A stretch of DNA of 52,566 nucleotides, from positions 1 through 52,566 of the forward strand of contig NZ_JARVSF010000021.1 in NCBI RefSeq assembly GCF_030209355.1, in the 5' to 3' direction. How positions within the stretch are numbered: position 1 is the first letter of the stretch; each line of letters begins with the position of its first letter. Below, piece after piece: positions 40,422 to 50,180 of this stretch. This DNA is from Pseudarthrobacter sp. fls2-241-R2A-127. Lineage in GTDB: Bacteria; Actinomycetota; Actinomycetes; Actinomycetales; Micrococcaceae. The translations under genes and the position numbers were made by a program. Below the pieces are notes generated by a model, which was not told where the DNA came from, ran no database searches, and was given only the letters and a program-made list of their open reading frames with translations.

Positions 40422-42749
40422 CTAGCCTGCGGCTGCGGGCTCCTCTTCCAGGACCTTCACGGGCGCGAGCCGGACGATGACGGCCTTCGACGCCGGGGTC
40501 TGGCTTCCCTCCGCGACGCTCTCCAGCGGGACCAGGACATTGGCCTCGGGGTAGTACGCGGCGGCGCAGCCCTTGGCGGACGGGTAGGACACCACCCGGT
40601 AGTTGCGGAGGACGCGTGCCACGTTGTCCTTGTACACCCCGAGGATGTCAACGTGCTGCCCGTCCGCGAGGCCCAGCTCCGCAAGGTCCTCGGGGTTCAC
40701 GAACACCACCTCGCGGCCCTTCTTAATGCCCCGGTAGCGGTCGTTGTTGCCGTAGATGGTGGTGTTGAACTGGTCGTGCGAGCGCATGGTCTGCAGGATC
40801 AAGGTGCCCGCGGGCCGGTCAACGTGCTCGAGTTCGTTGACGGTCAGCATGGCCTTGCCGGTTGGGGTGTGGAAGGTACGGGAGTCCCGCGGGCCGTTGG
40901 GCAGCACGAAGCCGCCCTTTTGCCTGATCTTGCGGTTGTAGTCCTCGCAGCCGACCACCACGCGGGAGATGTGCTCCCGGATCAGGTCGTAATCCTTTTC
41001 GAACCCGGCCCAGTCCGCGGACGTCCGGTCCCCCACTGTGGCGGCGGCAAGGCGGCTCACAATGGCAACCTCGGAGAGCAGCCCGGGGGCCACCGGTTCC
41101 ACGGTGCCGTGGGAGGCATGGACGGCGGAGACGGTGTCCTCCACCGAGACGAACTGCGGCCCGGAGGCCTGCCGGTCGATCTCCGTCCGGCCCAGGGTGG
41201 GGAGGATGAGCGCCTCCGCTCCGGTCACGGCGTGGGAGTGGTTGAGCTTGGTGGAGATCTGGACCGACAGATCGGTGTTCTCCATGGCCGCTTCCGCGGC
41301 AGCGGTGTCTGACATGGCGCCCACGAAGTTGCCGCCAAGCCCCACGAAAACCTTGACGCCGCCGTCGCGCATTCCACGGACGGTCTGGACCGCATCCAGG
41401 CCGTGGTCCCGCGGCGGTGCGAAATCGAACTCCTGGCCCAAAGCATCCAGGAAGGCCGGCGGCATCTGCTCCCAGATCCCCATGGTCCGGTCGCCTTGGA
41501 CGTTGCTGTGGCCGCGGATGGGCGAGGCGCCGGCCCCTGGCTTGCCGATGTTGCCGCGCAGCAGGAGCAGGTTGATGATCTCCTTAATGGTGGCCACACC
41601 CTTTTTCTGCTGGGTGATGCCCATGGCCCAGGTGATGATCACCTTGTCCGCGGCAATGTAGCGGGCCGCCAGTTCGTCGATTTCCTCGGAGCGCAGGCCG
41701 GTGGCCTCCAGCACCGCGGCCTCGTCCAGGTTGGCCAGGTGCGCCCGCAGTTCGTCCAGGCCGTGGCAGTGTTCGGCAAGGAAGGTGTGGTCCAGGACCT
41801 TGCCCGGGTTGGCTGCTTCGGCGTCGAGCACGCGCTTGGACACCGCCTGGAGCAGCGCCATGTCACCGCCAATGCGGACCTGCAGGAACTGGTCGGCGAG
41901 GTCGGTGCCGTGGCCGATGATGCCCCGGACCCGTTGCGGGTTCTTGTAGCGGATGAGCCCTGCCTCGGGCAGCGGGTTGACGGCCACAATGGTGCCGCCC
42001 GCGTCCTTGGCTTCCTCCAGCGCCGTGAGCATCCGGGGGTGGTTGGTGCCGGGGTTCTGGCCCATGATGATGATCAGGTCGGCCTTGCCGTAGTCGTCGT
42101 AGGACACGGTGGCTTTGCCCACGCCGATGGTCTGTCCCATGCCCCACCCCGAGGATTCGTGGCACATGTTGGAACAGTCGGGGAGGTTGTTGGTGCCGTA
42201 GGCCCGAATGAAGAGCTGGTACAGGAAGGCGGCCTCGTTGGAGGTGCGGCCGCTGGTGTAGAACGTGGCCTGGTTGGGGTCCGGCAGGGCCTTCAGCTTG
42301 TCCGCCACAATCCGAATGGCCCGCTCCCAACTGACCGGCCGGTAGTGGTCCTCCCCTGCGGCCTTGTACACCGGCTCGGTGAGGCGGCCCTGCATGCCCA
42401 GCCAGTATTCGGACCGCTGCCTCAGATCACTGACCGGGTGATCGGCCCAGAAGTCGCTGCCGACCACCACGGGGGTTGCCTCCCAGGTGACGGCTTTGGC
42501 CCCGTTTTCGCAGAACTCAAACGTCTTGCGGTGCCCGGGATCCGGCCACGCGCAGCTCATGCAGTCGAAGCCGTCCTTCTGGTTCAACGCCAGCAGGGTC
42601 TTCCGCGACCGTTCCACGCCCATGTTCTTCAGTGCAGGCTGCATCGAGTGGTAGACGCCCGGAACTCCTGCGGCCCACGTCTTGGGGTGGCCGGTCACCT
42701 CGAGGTCGGACTCCTCTGGTTCTTCGACCTTCGGGTTTTCGCGCGCCAC
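40422..42749 (-). CDS. FdhF/YdeP-family molybdopterin oxidoreductase
   Basis: A 775-residue bis-MGD enzyme of the FdhF/YdeP (formate dehydrogenase alpha-like) family. The N-terminal GFDCMSCAWPDPGHRKTFEFCENGAKAV replaces the usual four-cysteine ferredoxin motif with a Cys-x2-Cys plus later Cys. Mo-cofactor regions include YTSGRTSNEAAFLYQLFIRAYGTNNLPDCSNMCHESSG and LIIIMGQNPGTNHPRMLTALEEA. The C-terminal domain has GTLILQTMRSHDQFNTTIYG and YRGIKKGREVVFVNPEDL. GTG 42749 follows AAGGAG by six bases and is preferred over TTG 42779. It probably oxidises formate or a related substrate. Function in this family is poorly tested; E. coli YdeP is linked to acid resistance. Confidence 0.88.
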   Translation of the reverse strand: MARENPKVEEPEESDLEVTGHPKTWAAGVPGVYHSMQPALKNMGVERSRKTLLALNQKDGFDCMSCAWPDPGHRKTFEFCENGAKAVTWEATPVVVGSDFWADHPVSDLRQRSEYWLGMQGRLTEPVYKAAGEDHYRPVSWERAIRIVADKLKALPDPNQATFYTSGRTSNEAAFLYQLFIRAYGTNNLPDCSNMCHESSGWGMGQTIGVGKATVSYDDYGKADLIIIMGQNPGTNHPRMLTALEEAKDAGGTIVAVNPLPEAGLIRYKNPQRVRGIIGHGTDLADQFLQVRIGGDMALLQAVSKRVLDAEAANPGKVLDHTFLAEHCHGLDELRAHLANLDEAAVLEATGLRSEEIDELAARYIAADKVIITWAMGITQQKKGVATIKEIINLLLLRGNIGKPGAGASPIRGHSNVQGDRTMGIWEQMPPAFLDALGQEFDFAPPRDHGLDAVQTVRGMRDGGVKVFVGLGGNFVGAMSDTAAAEAAMENTDLSVQISTKLNHSHAVTGAEALILPTLGRTEIDRQASGPQFVSVEDTVSAVHASHGTVEPVAPGLLSEVAIVSRLAAATVGDRTSADWAGFEKDYDLIREHISRVVVGCEDYNRKIRQKGGFVLPNGPRDSRTFHTPTGKAMLTVNELEHVDRPAGTLILQTMRSHDQFNTTIYGNNDRYRGIKKGREVVFVNPEDLAELGLADGQHVDILGVYKDNVARVLRNYRVVSYPSAKGCAAAYYPEANVLVPLESVAEGSQTPASKAVIVRLAPVKVLEEEPAAAG

Positions 42750-42920
42750 AACATACTCCTTGGTCGCCGGTTCCCGCAAAGGGCCGGCTGGATTGGCGGA
42801 TCTGTCACTCCACAGTTGTTGACCATTCCCGTGAAGTCAAGCACCCGGGCACTGGCGTAGGCTGGGTCCCACGGCTGAAGCAAGCGGCCATTGTTTCTTT
42901 CCGTGCGGAGCCACTTTTCC

Positions 42921-44603
42921 ATGTCCGACGAACCTGCCCTTCGCGCCCTTGCGGCCTCGTCCTTCTCCCTGGACCACCTCCGGGATGGCCAGCTGGCCGG
43001 CATGGCCGCCCTCGCCGGTGGCCGCGACGTCCTCGCCGTAATGCCCACGGGGTACGGAAAATCCGCCATCTACCAGGTCGCAGCCCTGTACCTGCACAAC
43101 CTCACCGGGCGTCCCGCCGTCGTGGTTTCCCCGCTGATCGCCCTCCAGGAGGACCAGATTGCGTCACTGGTAGCGGCGCTGGGGCCTGGTGCCGCCGTCG
43201 CCGTCAACTCCTCACACAACGACGCCGAAGTCCATGCCGCGTGGAAGGCGGTGGCGGACGGCACGGCCGTGTTCGTGCTCCTGGCCCCGGAGCAGCTTGC
43301 CCGGCAGGCAACCGTGGACCGGCTCAAGGCCCTCGATGTGTCCCTCTTCGTGGTGGATGAAGCCCACTGCGTCTCTTCGTGGGGCCACGACTTCCGCCCG
43401 GACTACCTGGGCCTGGGCACTGTCCGGGAGCAACTGGGCAACCCGCCCGTGGCAGCGCTGACCGCCACCGCGTCCCCGCCGGTGCGCGATGAGATCGTGG
43501 AGCGGCTCGCCATGAAGGACCCCCTTGTCCTGGTCCACGGCTTCGACCGGCCCAACATCAGCCTGTCCGTAGTCCGGCACCACAAGGACAAGGACAAACG
43601 CAGGGCGGTGCTGGGGCAGGTGGCGGACCTGGCTCGGACGGGAAAAGGCCTCCTCTACGCCGCCACCCGGAAAGGCACCGAAGAGTACGCGGCCAGGCTG
43701 GCCTCGAAAGGGCTGCGCGCCGAGGCTTATCACGCCGGCCGCCGCGCCGCGGACCGGGAACGCATCCACGAGCTGTTCCTGCGCGACCAGCTGGATGTGG
43801 TGGTGGCCACCACCGCCTTTGGCATGGGCATCGACACGCCGAATGTCCGCTTCGTGGTCCATGCCGACATTCCGGAATCGCTCGACGTCTACTACCAGGA
43901 GATTGGCCGGGCCGGCCGGGACGGCGAGCCCGCAGCCGCCGTGTTGCATTACCGTTCGGAGGATCTGGGGCTGCGCACATTCTTCAGCACCCACTCCCCC
44001 GACCCCGCCTCGCTGCTGGCGGTCCTGAAGGTCCTCAAATCCGCCAAAGCTCCTGCGCCAAGGTCATCCTTGGCGGAACTGACGGGCTTCCCGGCACGGC
44101 GCATCACGGCGCTGGTCAACCAGCTGGAAGAGATTGGAGCCGTCAGCAGCGGGAAGCGTGGAATCCGGCTGACGTCCAAAGCGAAACCGGCCGCACTGGT
44201 CCAGGACGCGGTGGAACTCGCCGAAGCCCGGCAACGCGTGGACCAGTCCCGGCTGGACATGATGCGCGCCTACGCCGAGGCGGACGGCTGCCGGCGGCAG
44301 TTCCTGCTGGGCTACTTCGGCGAGGAACTGACCGAACCGTGCGGAAACTGCGACGCGTGCACGGCAGCCGTCCACCGGGCAGCCGCGCGCTCCGCGGGCA
44401 AGGACACGGACGACGACGGCCGCCCGGCGTGCAGCGGCGGCGGCCCTTTTCCGCCACGGTCGGCAGTGGTCCACAAGGAATGGGGCCCGGGCCTGGTGAT
44501 GCGGCAGGAAGGGGACGTGATCACCGTGTTGTTCGAGCAGGAGGGGTACAAAACGTTGTCGCGGTCCGCCGTCGTGGAGCACCATCTCCTGAAGCCCGCT
44601 TAG
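42921..44603 (+). CDS. recQ: RecQ-family ATP-dependent DNA helicase
   Basis: A 560-residue 3'-5' helicase. Motif I is MPTGYGKSAIYQ (Lys47), motif II DEAH at 146-149 within VVDEAHCVSSWGHDFRPDY, motif III ALTATASP, motif IV GLLYAATRKGTEEYA, motif V TTAFGMGIDTPNVRFVVH and motif VI QEIGRAGRDGEP. The RQC zinc cysteines follow as C...C-x2-C-x2-C around GYFGEELTEPCGNCDAC. The C-terminus ends in an SH3-like WGPGLVMRQEGDVITVLFEQEGYKTLS module instead of HRDC. It unwinds forked DNA in repair. ATG 42921 has GGAG ten bases upstream; TTG 42891 could add ten residues. Confidence 0.93.
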   Translation: MSDEPALRALAASSFSLDHLRDGQLAGMAALAGGRDVLAVMPTGYGKSAIYQVAALYLHNLTGRPAVVVSPLIALQEDQIASLVAALGPGAAVAVNSSHNDAEVHAAWKAVADGTAVFVLLAPEQLARQATVDRLKALDVSLFVVDEAHCVSSWGHDFRPDYLGLGTVREQLGNPPVAALTATASPPVRDEIVERLAMKDPLVLVHGFDRPNISLSVVRHHKDKDKRRAVLGQVADLARTGKGLLYAATRKGTEEYAARLASKGLRAEAYHAGRRAADRERIHELFLRDQLDVVVATTAFGMGIDTPNVRFVVHADIPESLDVYYQEIGRAGRDGEPAAAVLHYRSEDLGLRTFFSTHSPDPASLLAVLKVLKSAKAPAPRSSLAELTGFPARRITALVNQLEEIGAVSSGKRGIRLTSKAKPAALVQDAVELAEARQRVDQSRLDMMRAYAEADGCRRQFLLGYFGEELTEPCGNCDACTAAVHRAAARSAGKDTDDDGRPACSGGGPFPPRSAVVHKEWGPGLVMRQEGDVITVLFEQEGYKTLSRSAVVEHHLLKPA

Positions 44604-44639
44604 GTAGGCTGGGGTAACCTCCGACGAAAGGCCCGCCGC

Positions 44640-45842
44640 GTGGAGACCCCCGCTTATGTCTGGCTCCTGACCATCGTGGTGATCGCGGGGCTGCTGGCCT
44701 TCGATTTCTTCTTCCACGTCCGGAAGGCCCACAGCCCGTCACTGAAGGAATCGGCCACCTGGTCCGCCATCTACGTGAGCATTGCGGTGGTGTTCGGGCT
44801 CGCCGTCCTGGTCTTCGGCGGCCCGGACATGGGCACCGAATACTTCGCCGGCTACGTGACGGAAAAAGCGTTGTCCGTGGACAACCTCTTCGTGTTCCTC
44901 ATCATCATGTCCAGTTTCAAAGTGCCCCGCGCGGACCAGCAGAAGGTGCTGCTGGTGGGCATCATATTGTCCCTGGTCGCCCGCACGGCGTTCATCTTCC
45001 TGGGCGCTGCGCTGATCAACAGTTTCGCCTGGGTCTTCTATATCTTCGGCCTTATCCTGCTGGTCACCGCCGGCAACCTGCTCAAGCCGGACAGCCACGA
45101 CGACGACTCCGACGGCCTGGTGGTGCGGCTGGCCAGGAAGTTCCTGCCGGCGTCGGAACACTACGACGGCGACAAACTCTTCACCATGGAAAACGGCAAG
45201 CGGGTGCTGACGCCCATGCTGCTGGTGATGGTGGCGATCGGCGGCACGGACATCCTGTTCGCCCTGGATTCCATTCCGGCGATCTTCGGCCTGACCCAGA
45301 ACGTGTTCATCGTCTTCACGGCCACGGCGTTCTCGCTGATGGGCCTGCGCCAGCTGTTCTTCCTTATTGACGGGCTGCTGGACCGGCTGATCTTCCTCTC
45401 CTACGGGCTGGCCGCCATCCTCGGTTTTATCGGCGTGAAGCTGATCCTGCACGCGCTGCACGAGAACACCCTGCCGTTCATCAACGACGGCAAGGACGTC
45501 AACGTGGTGGAAGTCAGCACCGGCGTTTCCCTGGGCGTGATCCTGGGTGTGCTGCTGCTGACTATCCTGGCCTCCATCTTCAGCCCCAAGGGCAAGGCCA
45601 AGAACGCCGTCTCCGGGGCCAGGCGGCACGCCGTTGAGTACCTTGACCTCAACTACGAGACGGACATGGCCGAACGGGACAAGATCTTCGCCAAGATGTG
45701 CCGCGAGGAAGACCAGATCCGCAAGCTTCCGGAGAAGTACAAGCGGCTTGTCCGGCACGAAACGGAGTTCCTGGAGCTGCTGCGCAGCGCCCATGACGAG
45801 CACGACAAGGCCCAGGTCCGGGCAGCCGCGGCCGAAAGCTGA
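44640..45842 (+). CDS. TerC/Alx family membrane protein, second paralogue
   Basis: A 400-residue TerC-type protein, closely related to that at 459-1541: EYFAGYVTEKALSVDNLFVF, AIGGTDILFALDSIPAIFG and FLIDGLLDRLIFLSYGLAAILGFIGVKLILHALH. It differs by a roughly 80-residue cytoplasmic C-terminal helix, from RRHAVEYLDLNYETDMAERD to HDEHDKAQVRAAAAES. The start is GTG 44640 with AAAGG nine bases upstream. A -10 box TAGGCT lies only 30 bases upstream and no riboswitch fits in the 36-base gap after recQ. Stops of this gene and the KDPG aldolase gene abut (45842/45843) without a terminator. Confidence 0.9.
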   Translation: METPAYVWLLTIVVIAGLLAFDFFFHVRKAHSPSLKESATWSAIYVSIAVVFGLAVLVFGGPDMGTEYFAGYVTEKALSVDNLFVFLIIMSSFKVPRADQQKVLLVGIILSLVARTAFIFLGAALINSFAWVFYIFGLILLVTAGNLLKPDSHDDDSDGLVVRLARKFLPASEHYDGDKLFTMENGKRVLTPMLLVMVAIGGTDILFALDSIPAIFGLTQNVFIVFTATAFSLMGLRQLFFLIDGLLDRLIFLSYGLAAILGFIGVKLILHALHENTLPFINDGKDVNVVEVSTGVSLGVILGVLLLTILASIFSPKGKAKNAVSGARRHAVEYLDLNYETDMAERDKIFAKMCREEDQIRKLPEKYKRLVRHETEFLELLRSAHDEHDKAQVRAAAAES

Positions 45843-46481
45843 CTACCGCGCGAGGGCCGCTGCGCCGCCGGCCAGCCTGGTAATCCGGCCCCAGTCCTTG
45901 GCCGTGACGGCGTCTGCCGGGGTGAGCCAACTGCCGCCCACGCAGGCCACGTTGGGCAGCTTGAGGTAGTCCGGGGCGGTGGCCAGGCTGATGCCGCCGG
46001 TGGGGCAGAACCGGACGTGCGGGATGGGCGCACCGATGGCGGCAAGGTAGGGCGGCCCGCCCGCGGGCCCGGCGGGGAAGAACTTCATCGCGTCCAGTCC
46101 GGCTTCCAGGACAGCCAGGACCTCGCCCACGGTGGCGACGCCGGGCAGCACCGGAACGTCCAGCGACAGCATGGAGGCGAGCAGCGCGGGGGTGACGCCG
46201 GGGCTGACCAGGAATTTCGCCCCGGCCTGTACTGCGGCATCGGCCTGGGCGGGCGTGAGGATGGTGCCGGCGCCGGCCAGGATGTCCGGCACCTCCTCGG
46301 CGATCAGCTTCAGTGAGGTCAGTGCGGAGTCGGTGCGGAGGGTCAGTTCAATGATCTTCACGCCGCCTGCCACCAAGGCGCGGGCCAGGGGAACTGCGTC
46401 CTGGGGGTCGTCGATGGTGACCACCGGGATGACCGGTGAAACGCTGAGGACGCCTGATGCGTCAGCCATGGTTGAGCTCAT
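45843..46481 (-). CDS. eda: 2-dehydro-3-deoxy-phosphogluconate aldolase
   Basis: A 212-residue class I aldolase (KDPG/KHG type). The general base Glu45 lies in IIELTLRT and the Schiff-base lysine Lys133 in AMKFFPAG. Phosphate-binding loops include LAGAGTI, FLVSPGVTP and CPTGGIS. It cleaves KDPG to pyruvate and glyceraldehyde 3-phosphate, the last step of the operon. ATG 46481 (GGGAA upstream) overlaps the stop of the fructuronate reductase-like gene by about 20 bases, so translation is coupled; ATG 46469 is a possible alternative. It is last in the minus-strand operon. Confidence 0.93.
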   Translation of the reverse strand: MSSTMADASGVLSVSPVIPVVTIDDPQDAVPLARALVAGGVKIIELTLRTDSALTSLKLIAEEVPDILAGAGTILTPAQADAAVQAGAKFLVSPGVTPALLASMLSLDVPVLPGVATVGEVLAVLEAGLDAMKFFPAGPAGGPPYLAAIGAPIPHVRFCPTGGISLATAPDYLKLPNVACVGGSWLTPADAVTAKDWGRITRLAGGAAALAR

Positions 46482-48045
46482 TTCCCAGGCCGTCCGGCCC
46501 GTTGGTTTCGATAATGCGGTACCAGTGCAGCAGCAGGTCCCGGAAGTCCTTGTTCCCTGCGAGGGCAGGCTCGACGACGGGGCGGAATCCCAGCAGCGCC
46601 GTCACCACGGTGCCGGCGGTGCGGTCCGCGGGGAGCGCGGCCTGGAGTTCCTGCGCCAGGGGGTCGTTCAGGTCTTGTTCCGGGTTGTTGGCCACGTGAT
46701 GCATCCACGCTGCGACGGCGAGTGCAGACCACGTGGGTGCGCGGCCGGCGTCGAGCGTTCCCCTGACGGTGGTGAGCAACCGCAGCCCGATCTTCTGCGA
46801 GCCGTCGCTGCCCACCTTGGCCGTGGTGTGGCCCAGCGACGGGTTGGCGAACCGGCGGAGCACCTCGTCGCAGTACTGCTCCCCGTCCAGCCCGGCCGGG
46901 AGGGTAATGCTGGGCAGTGCCTCCTCCAGCATCATGCGCCTGCAGACGCTGCGGAACGGCTCCACGGCCACGGCATCGCTGATGGTTTCCCTGCCGGCAA
47001 GGAGGCCGAGGTAGGCCAGCATCGAATGGCTGGCGTTGAGCAGCCGCAGTTTGGCCGATTCCCAGGCGGCGACGTCGTCGCTGAACAGGGCGCCGGCGTC
47101 CTCCCACCGTGGGCGGCCCGCAGCGAAGTCGTCCTCCATGACCCATTGCTTGAACGGTTCGGCCACCACGGCGGCCTCGTCCCGTACACCGAGTTCACGT
47201 TCGACGGCGGCCAGGTCGCCGTCCGTGGTGGCGGGCACCATCCGGTCCACCATGGTGGACGGGAAGGTCACGTTGTCCCGCATCCACGCCAGCAGGGGTC
47301 CGCTTTCGGCCGGGGGCAAGGCCGCCGCAAAACCCGTGGCGAGGGTTGCCGCCAATTCCCCGTTGGCCGGCAGGTTGTCGCAGGAGAGCACCGTGACGGG
47401 TCCGGCGCCTGCCGTTGCCCGCTGCTGGAGGCCGCGGACCACCTGCCCAATGGCGGTCAGCGGCGGCCGGCCGGCGAGGTCCGCCTGGATGTCCTCGTCC
47501 GCAAGGTCCAGCGTCCGAGTTTGCGGATCGAACCGGTAGCCCTTCTCGGTGATGGTCAGGGTGACGATCTTCGTGGCCGGGGCGGCAATACGTTCCACCA
47601 CCTGTTCGGGAGTGTCCCGGCCGGAGATGGCTTCGACGATGCTGGAGACCACCCGCAGCGGGGCGGCCCCTTCGCCGCGTTCGGCAACGGTGAAGAGACC
47701 GTCCTGCGGCACCAGTTGGCGGGCCACGGCATCCGAGCGCTGGGTGACGCCGATGATCCCCCACCCGTAATCGCCGGTGGACAGCATGGCATCCTCGGTG
47801 AAGACGGCGGTATGGGCGCGGGCGAAGGCGCCCAGGCCCAAGTGGACGATGCCCGGAGTGAGCTTGTCCCGCTGCAGGTCGGGCTCCCGGCCCGCGGCGG
47901 CCAGGGCGGGTGCGGTCAGGCGTTCGATGACACGGCCCCGTTCACGGAGGCCGCGGCGTGGGCCCGGGTCTGACCGAACGTGGGGACCAGACCGGTGCCG
48001 CCTTTGCCGCCCACCACCAGCGAGGAAGCGGCAGCACCGAAACAC
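46462..48045 (-). CDS. Mannitol dehydrogenase family: probable fructuronate reductase (UxuB-like)
   Basis: Polyol/hexonate dehydrogenase of the UxuB/mannitol dehydrogenase family. The Rossmann start is TPGIVHLGLGAFARAHTAVF; LTITEKGYRFD and VLSCDNLPANGEL are family signatures. WVMEDDFAAGRPRWEDAGA and LRLLNASHSMLAYLGLLAG form the catalytic part, with the Lys found in related enzymes near AKLRLLNA. It would reduce fructuronate to mannonate. The true start is unclear. The only canonical start before the Rossmann motif is GTG 48045, deep inside the kinase gene, adding about 38 dubious residues. The expected N-terminus (near IERLTAPAL) has only ATC or CTG codons. Confidence 0.85.
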   Translation of the reverse strand: MFRCCRFLAGGGRQRRHRSGPHVRSDPGPRRGLRERGRVIERLTAPALAAAGREPDLQRDKLTPGIVHLGLGAFARAHTAVFTEDAMLSTGDYGWGIIGVTQRSDAVARQLVPQDGLFTVAERGEGAAPLRVVSSIVEAISGRDTPEQVVERIAAPATKIVTLTITEKGYRFDPQTRTLDLADEDIQADLAGRPPLTAIGQVVRGLQQRATAGAGPVTVLSCDNLPANGELAATLATGFAAALPPAESGPLLAWMRDNVTFPSTMVDRMVPATTDGDLAAVERELGVRDEAAVVAEPFKQWVMEDDFAAGRPRWEDAGALFSDDVAAWESAKLRLLNASHSMLAYLGLLAGRETISDAVAVEPFRSVCRRMMLEEALPSITLPAGLDGEQYCDEVLRRFANPSLGHTTAKVGSDGSQKIGLRLLTTVRGTLDAGRAPTWSALAVAAWMHHVANNPEQDLNDPLAQELQAALPADRTAGTVVTALLGFRPVVEPALAGNKDFRDLLLHWYRIIETNGPDGLGNELNHG

Positions 48046-48881
48046 GCCGCCGCCGGGAAGTCGTCGCCGAGCACCAGGCGTGCGGTGAGGGTGCCGACGA
48101 ACGCGTCGCCGGCGCCGGTCTGGTCCACCACGGCGGGGGCCGGAATTGCCGGAATCCAGGCGGATACCCCGTCGGTTTCGAGCTGGACGCCCTTCGCCCC
48201 GCAGGTGACGGCGACGTTGGCGGTTCCCAGGCCCCGGAGCGTGGCTGCCGCTTCTTCCGCGGACGAAACCCCCAGCAGCGCCCTTGTCTCGCCGGGAAAG
48301 GACGGCGTCACCAGGAACGCCTGCGGGGCGAGCTCGGTGAGTGCCGCCGTCGCGTCCTCCACGGTGGTAAGCCGGGGCCGGAAGTTGGGATCGTAGACGA
48401 AGCGCCGGGCCACGGAGGCGGCTTTGACGACGGCGGCGCGGGCCGTCGTCGAAATGGCGCAGGCGATCCCGCCCGCCACCACGGCGCCGGCTGCGGCGAA
48501 AACTGCCGGGTCGACGTCGTCCGGTCCCAGAGTGGAGCCCACGCTTCCGGTGCGGGCGTAGGAGAATTCGCGTTCGCCGTCAGGGTCGCTGTGCACCAGG
48601 TACACGCCCTGCTGGCCGCGGCGGAACTTCAGGAGTGCCGTGGAGACGCCCAGCTCGGCGACCCGGGCCGCGATGGCCTGGCCAAGATCGTCATCGGTGA
48701 GTACGGACAGCAGGCCCACGCGGGCGCCCGCTGCCGCGGCGGCTGCAGCGACGTTGAGGGCGTCTCCGGAGATGCCCAGCCGGGCTGGAACGCCGTGGCC
48801 GAAGGGCTGGTCGGTGGCGACTTCGACGAGGATCTCCCCCATCACCACTACGTCGAAGGTGTTGTGTGCTGCAGCGTTCAC
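47916..48881 (-). CDS. PfkB-family sugar kinase, probable 2-keto-3-deoxygluconate kinase
   Basis: A 321-residue ribokinase-fold kinase. The substrate-binding part includes [26 protein letters not shown] and the ATP/anion-hole signature is [19 protein letters not shown], with Asp259 as catalytic base. DPNFRPRL is typical of KDG kinases (DxNxR). It phosphorylates 2-keto-3-deoxygluconate from the mannonate dehydratase to KDPG. GTG 48881 overlaps the dehydratase stop as GTGA. Neighbours on both sides fit the KDG-KDPG pathway. Confidence 0.9.
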   Translation of the reverse strand: MNAAAHNTFDVVVMGEILVEVATDQPFGHGVPARLGISGDALNVAAAAAAAGARVGLLSVLTDDDLGQAIAARVAELGVSTALLKFRRGQQGVYLVHSDPDGEREFSYARTGSVGSTLGPDDVDPAVFAAAGAVVAGGIACAISTTARAAVVKAASVARRFVYDPNFRPRLTTVEDATAALTELAPQAFLVTPSFPGETRALLGVSSAEEAAATLRGLGTANVAVTCGAKGVQLETDGVSAWIPAIPAPAVVDQTGAGDAFVGTLTARLVLGDDFPAAACFGAAASSLVVGGKGGTGLVPTFGQTRAHAAASVNGAVSSNA

Positions 48882-50089
48882 CAGTCGTGCACCGATCCGT
48901 CCAGGCGCCGGTTCACCGGCAAGTATTTAGGGTCGAAGGGGAAGCGGAGTGCGGCTTCCTCGTCGAACTCTACGCCCAGGCCTGGCGCGTCACCGGGATG
49001 CATGTAACCGTCCGCGAAGCTGTAGGACGTCTTGAAGACCTCGCCCGCGGGGCTGCGGTGGCCCATGTATTCCTGGATGCCGAAGTTGGGGATGGACATG
49101 TCCACGTGCAGGGCGGCGGCGAAGGAAACCGGGGACAGGTCCCCGGCGCCGTGCGATCCTGAGCGGACGCCGTACAGGTCCGCGAGCGAGAAGATCCGGC
49201 GCAGGTGCGTGATGCCGCCCGCGTGCGAGACGGAGGTGCGGATGTAGTCGATCAGGCGTTCGGTGATGAGCTGCTGGCAGTCCCAAATCGAGTTGAACAC
49301 CTCCCCCACCGCAACGGGCGTGGTGGTGTGCTGGCGGATCAGCCGGAACGCGGACTGGTCCTCGGCCGGGGTCGGATCCTCGATCCAGAACGGCCGGTAC
49401 TGCTCCAGTGAGGCACCCAGCCGGCCGGCCTCGATGGGGGTGAGCCGGTGGTGGACATCGTGCAGGACGTGGACGCCGTAGCCGAACTGCCCGCGGACGT
49501 GCGCCATCATCTTCGGCGCAAAGTCCAGGTACGCGGTGGTTTCCCAGGTGTCTTCCTGCGGCACATTGCCGCTGGCCGGTTCGTAGAGCTTGCCGTCCAC
49601 CGGTGCGATGCCGTAGGTCTTGTCCAGGCCCGGTACAGCAGCCTGCGCGCGGATGGCTTTGTAGCCGAGGTCCAGGTGGTGTTGGAAGTCGGCGCTGAGG
49701 TCATCCAGTGTTGTGCCGCTGGCGTGGCCGTAGACCATGACGCCCTCACGGGCAGCACCGCCGAGGAGTTCGTAGACGGGCATGCCGGCGGTTTTGCCCT
49801 TGATGTCCCAGAGCGCGACGTCGATGGCGGCGATCGCGGTCATGGTCACCGGGCCGCGGCGCCAGTAGGCCCCCTTGTAGAAGTATTGCCAGGCGTCCTC
49901 TATACGGCGGGCGTCGCGGCCGATCAGCAGCGGGCAGAGGTGTTCGGAGAGGTACGACGCCACCGCCAGCTCGCGACCGTTCAGGGTGGCGTCGCCGATG
50001 CCGGTGATGCCGTCCTCGGTTTCAATTACGAGCGTGACGTAGTTCCGTCCGGGCGACGAAACCACAACCCGTGCGTCGGTGATCTTCAC
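48878..50089 (-). CDS. manD: D-mannonate dehydratase (ManD/RspA, enolase superfamily)
   Basis: A 403-residue enolase-superfamily acid-sugar dehydratase. Metal ligands are Asp211 (HDVHHRLTP), Glu237 (WIEDPTP) and Glu263 (GEVFNSIWD); catalytic residues are Arg148 (KAIRAQ)/Tyr159, His213 and His313 ([11 protein letters not shown]). This set matches ManD enzymes that dehydrate D-mannonate to 2-keto-3-deoxygluconate. Some homologues called RspA have low activity, but the complete motif and pathway neighbours favour a real dehydratase. A 44-base hairpin lies upstream (50126-50169). The kinase start overlaps its stop. Confidence 0.92.
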   Translation of the reverse strand: MKITDARVVVSSPGRNYVTLVIETEDGITGIGDATLNGRELAVASYLSEHLCPLLIGRDARRIEDAWQYFYKGAYWRRGPVTMTAIAAIDVALWDIKGKTAGMPVYELLGGAAREGVMVYGHASGTTLDDLSADFQHHLDLGYKAIRAQAAVPGLDKTYGIAPVDGKLYEPASGNVPQEDTWETTAYLDFAPKMMAHVRGQFGYGVHVLHDVHHRLTPIEAGRLGASLEQYRPFWIEDPTPAEDQSAFRLIRQHTTTPVAVGEVFNSIWDCQQLITERLIDYIRTSVSHAGGITHLRRIFSLADLYGVRSGSHGAGDLSPVSFAAALHVDMSIPNFGIQEYMGHRSPAGEVFKTSYSFADGYMHPGDAPGLGVEFDEEAALRFPFDPKYLPVNRRLDGSVHDW

Positions 50090-50125
50090 TGGGAGTCCTT
50101 CAAACGGTGGATGTGCAATGTGGAT

Positions 50126-50169
50126 GGCAGTAGATGTCGTTTTGAACGCTCAGAACGGCATCTACTGCC
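50126..50169. repeat. 20-bp inverted repeat between idnD-like and manD
   Basis: GGCAGTAGATG (50126-50136) and CATCTACTGCC (50159-50169) are perfect arms, continued by CGTTTTGA/TCAGAACG around the loop ACGC, 20 pairs in all. The two imperfections are G-U pairs in a plus-strand RNA but A-C mismatches in the operon's own RNA. It could be an intercistronic processing element, an operator or a dispersed palindromic repeat. Confidence 0.6.
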
Positions 50170-50180
50170 AGTGAGTTGGG

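Noticed and set aside
41403..42860. 485-codon plus-strand open frame opposite the FdhF-like gene
   Set aside because: Shadow frame caused by high third-position G/C; the opposite strand has clear molybdopterin motifs.
46132..47973. 613-codon plus-strand open frame opposite the aldolase and reductase genes
   Set aside because: Same reason; no domain and no ribosome-binding site, while the minus strand has two recognised enzymes.
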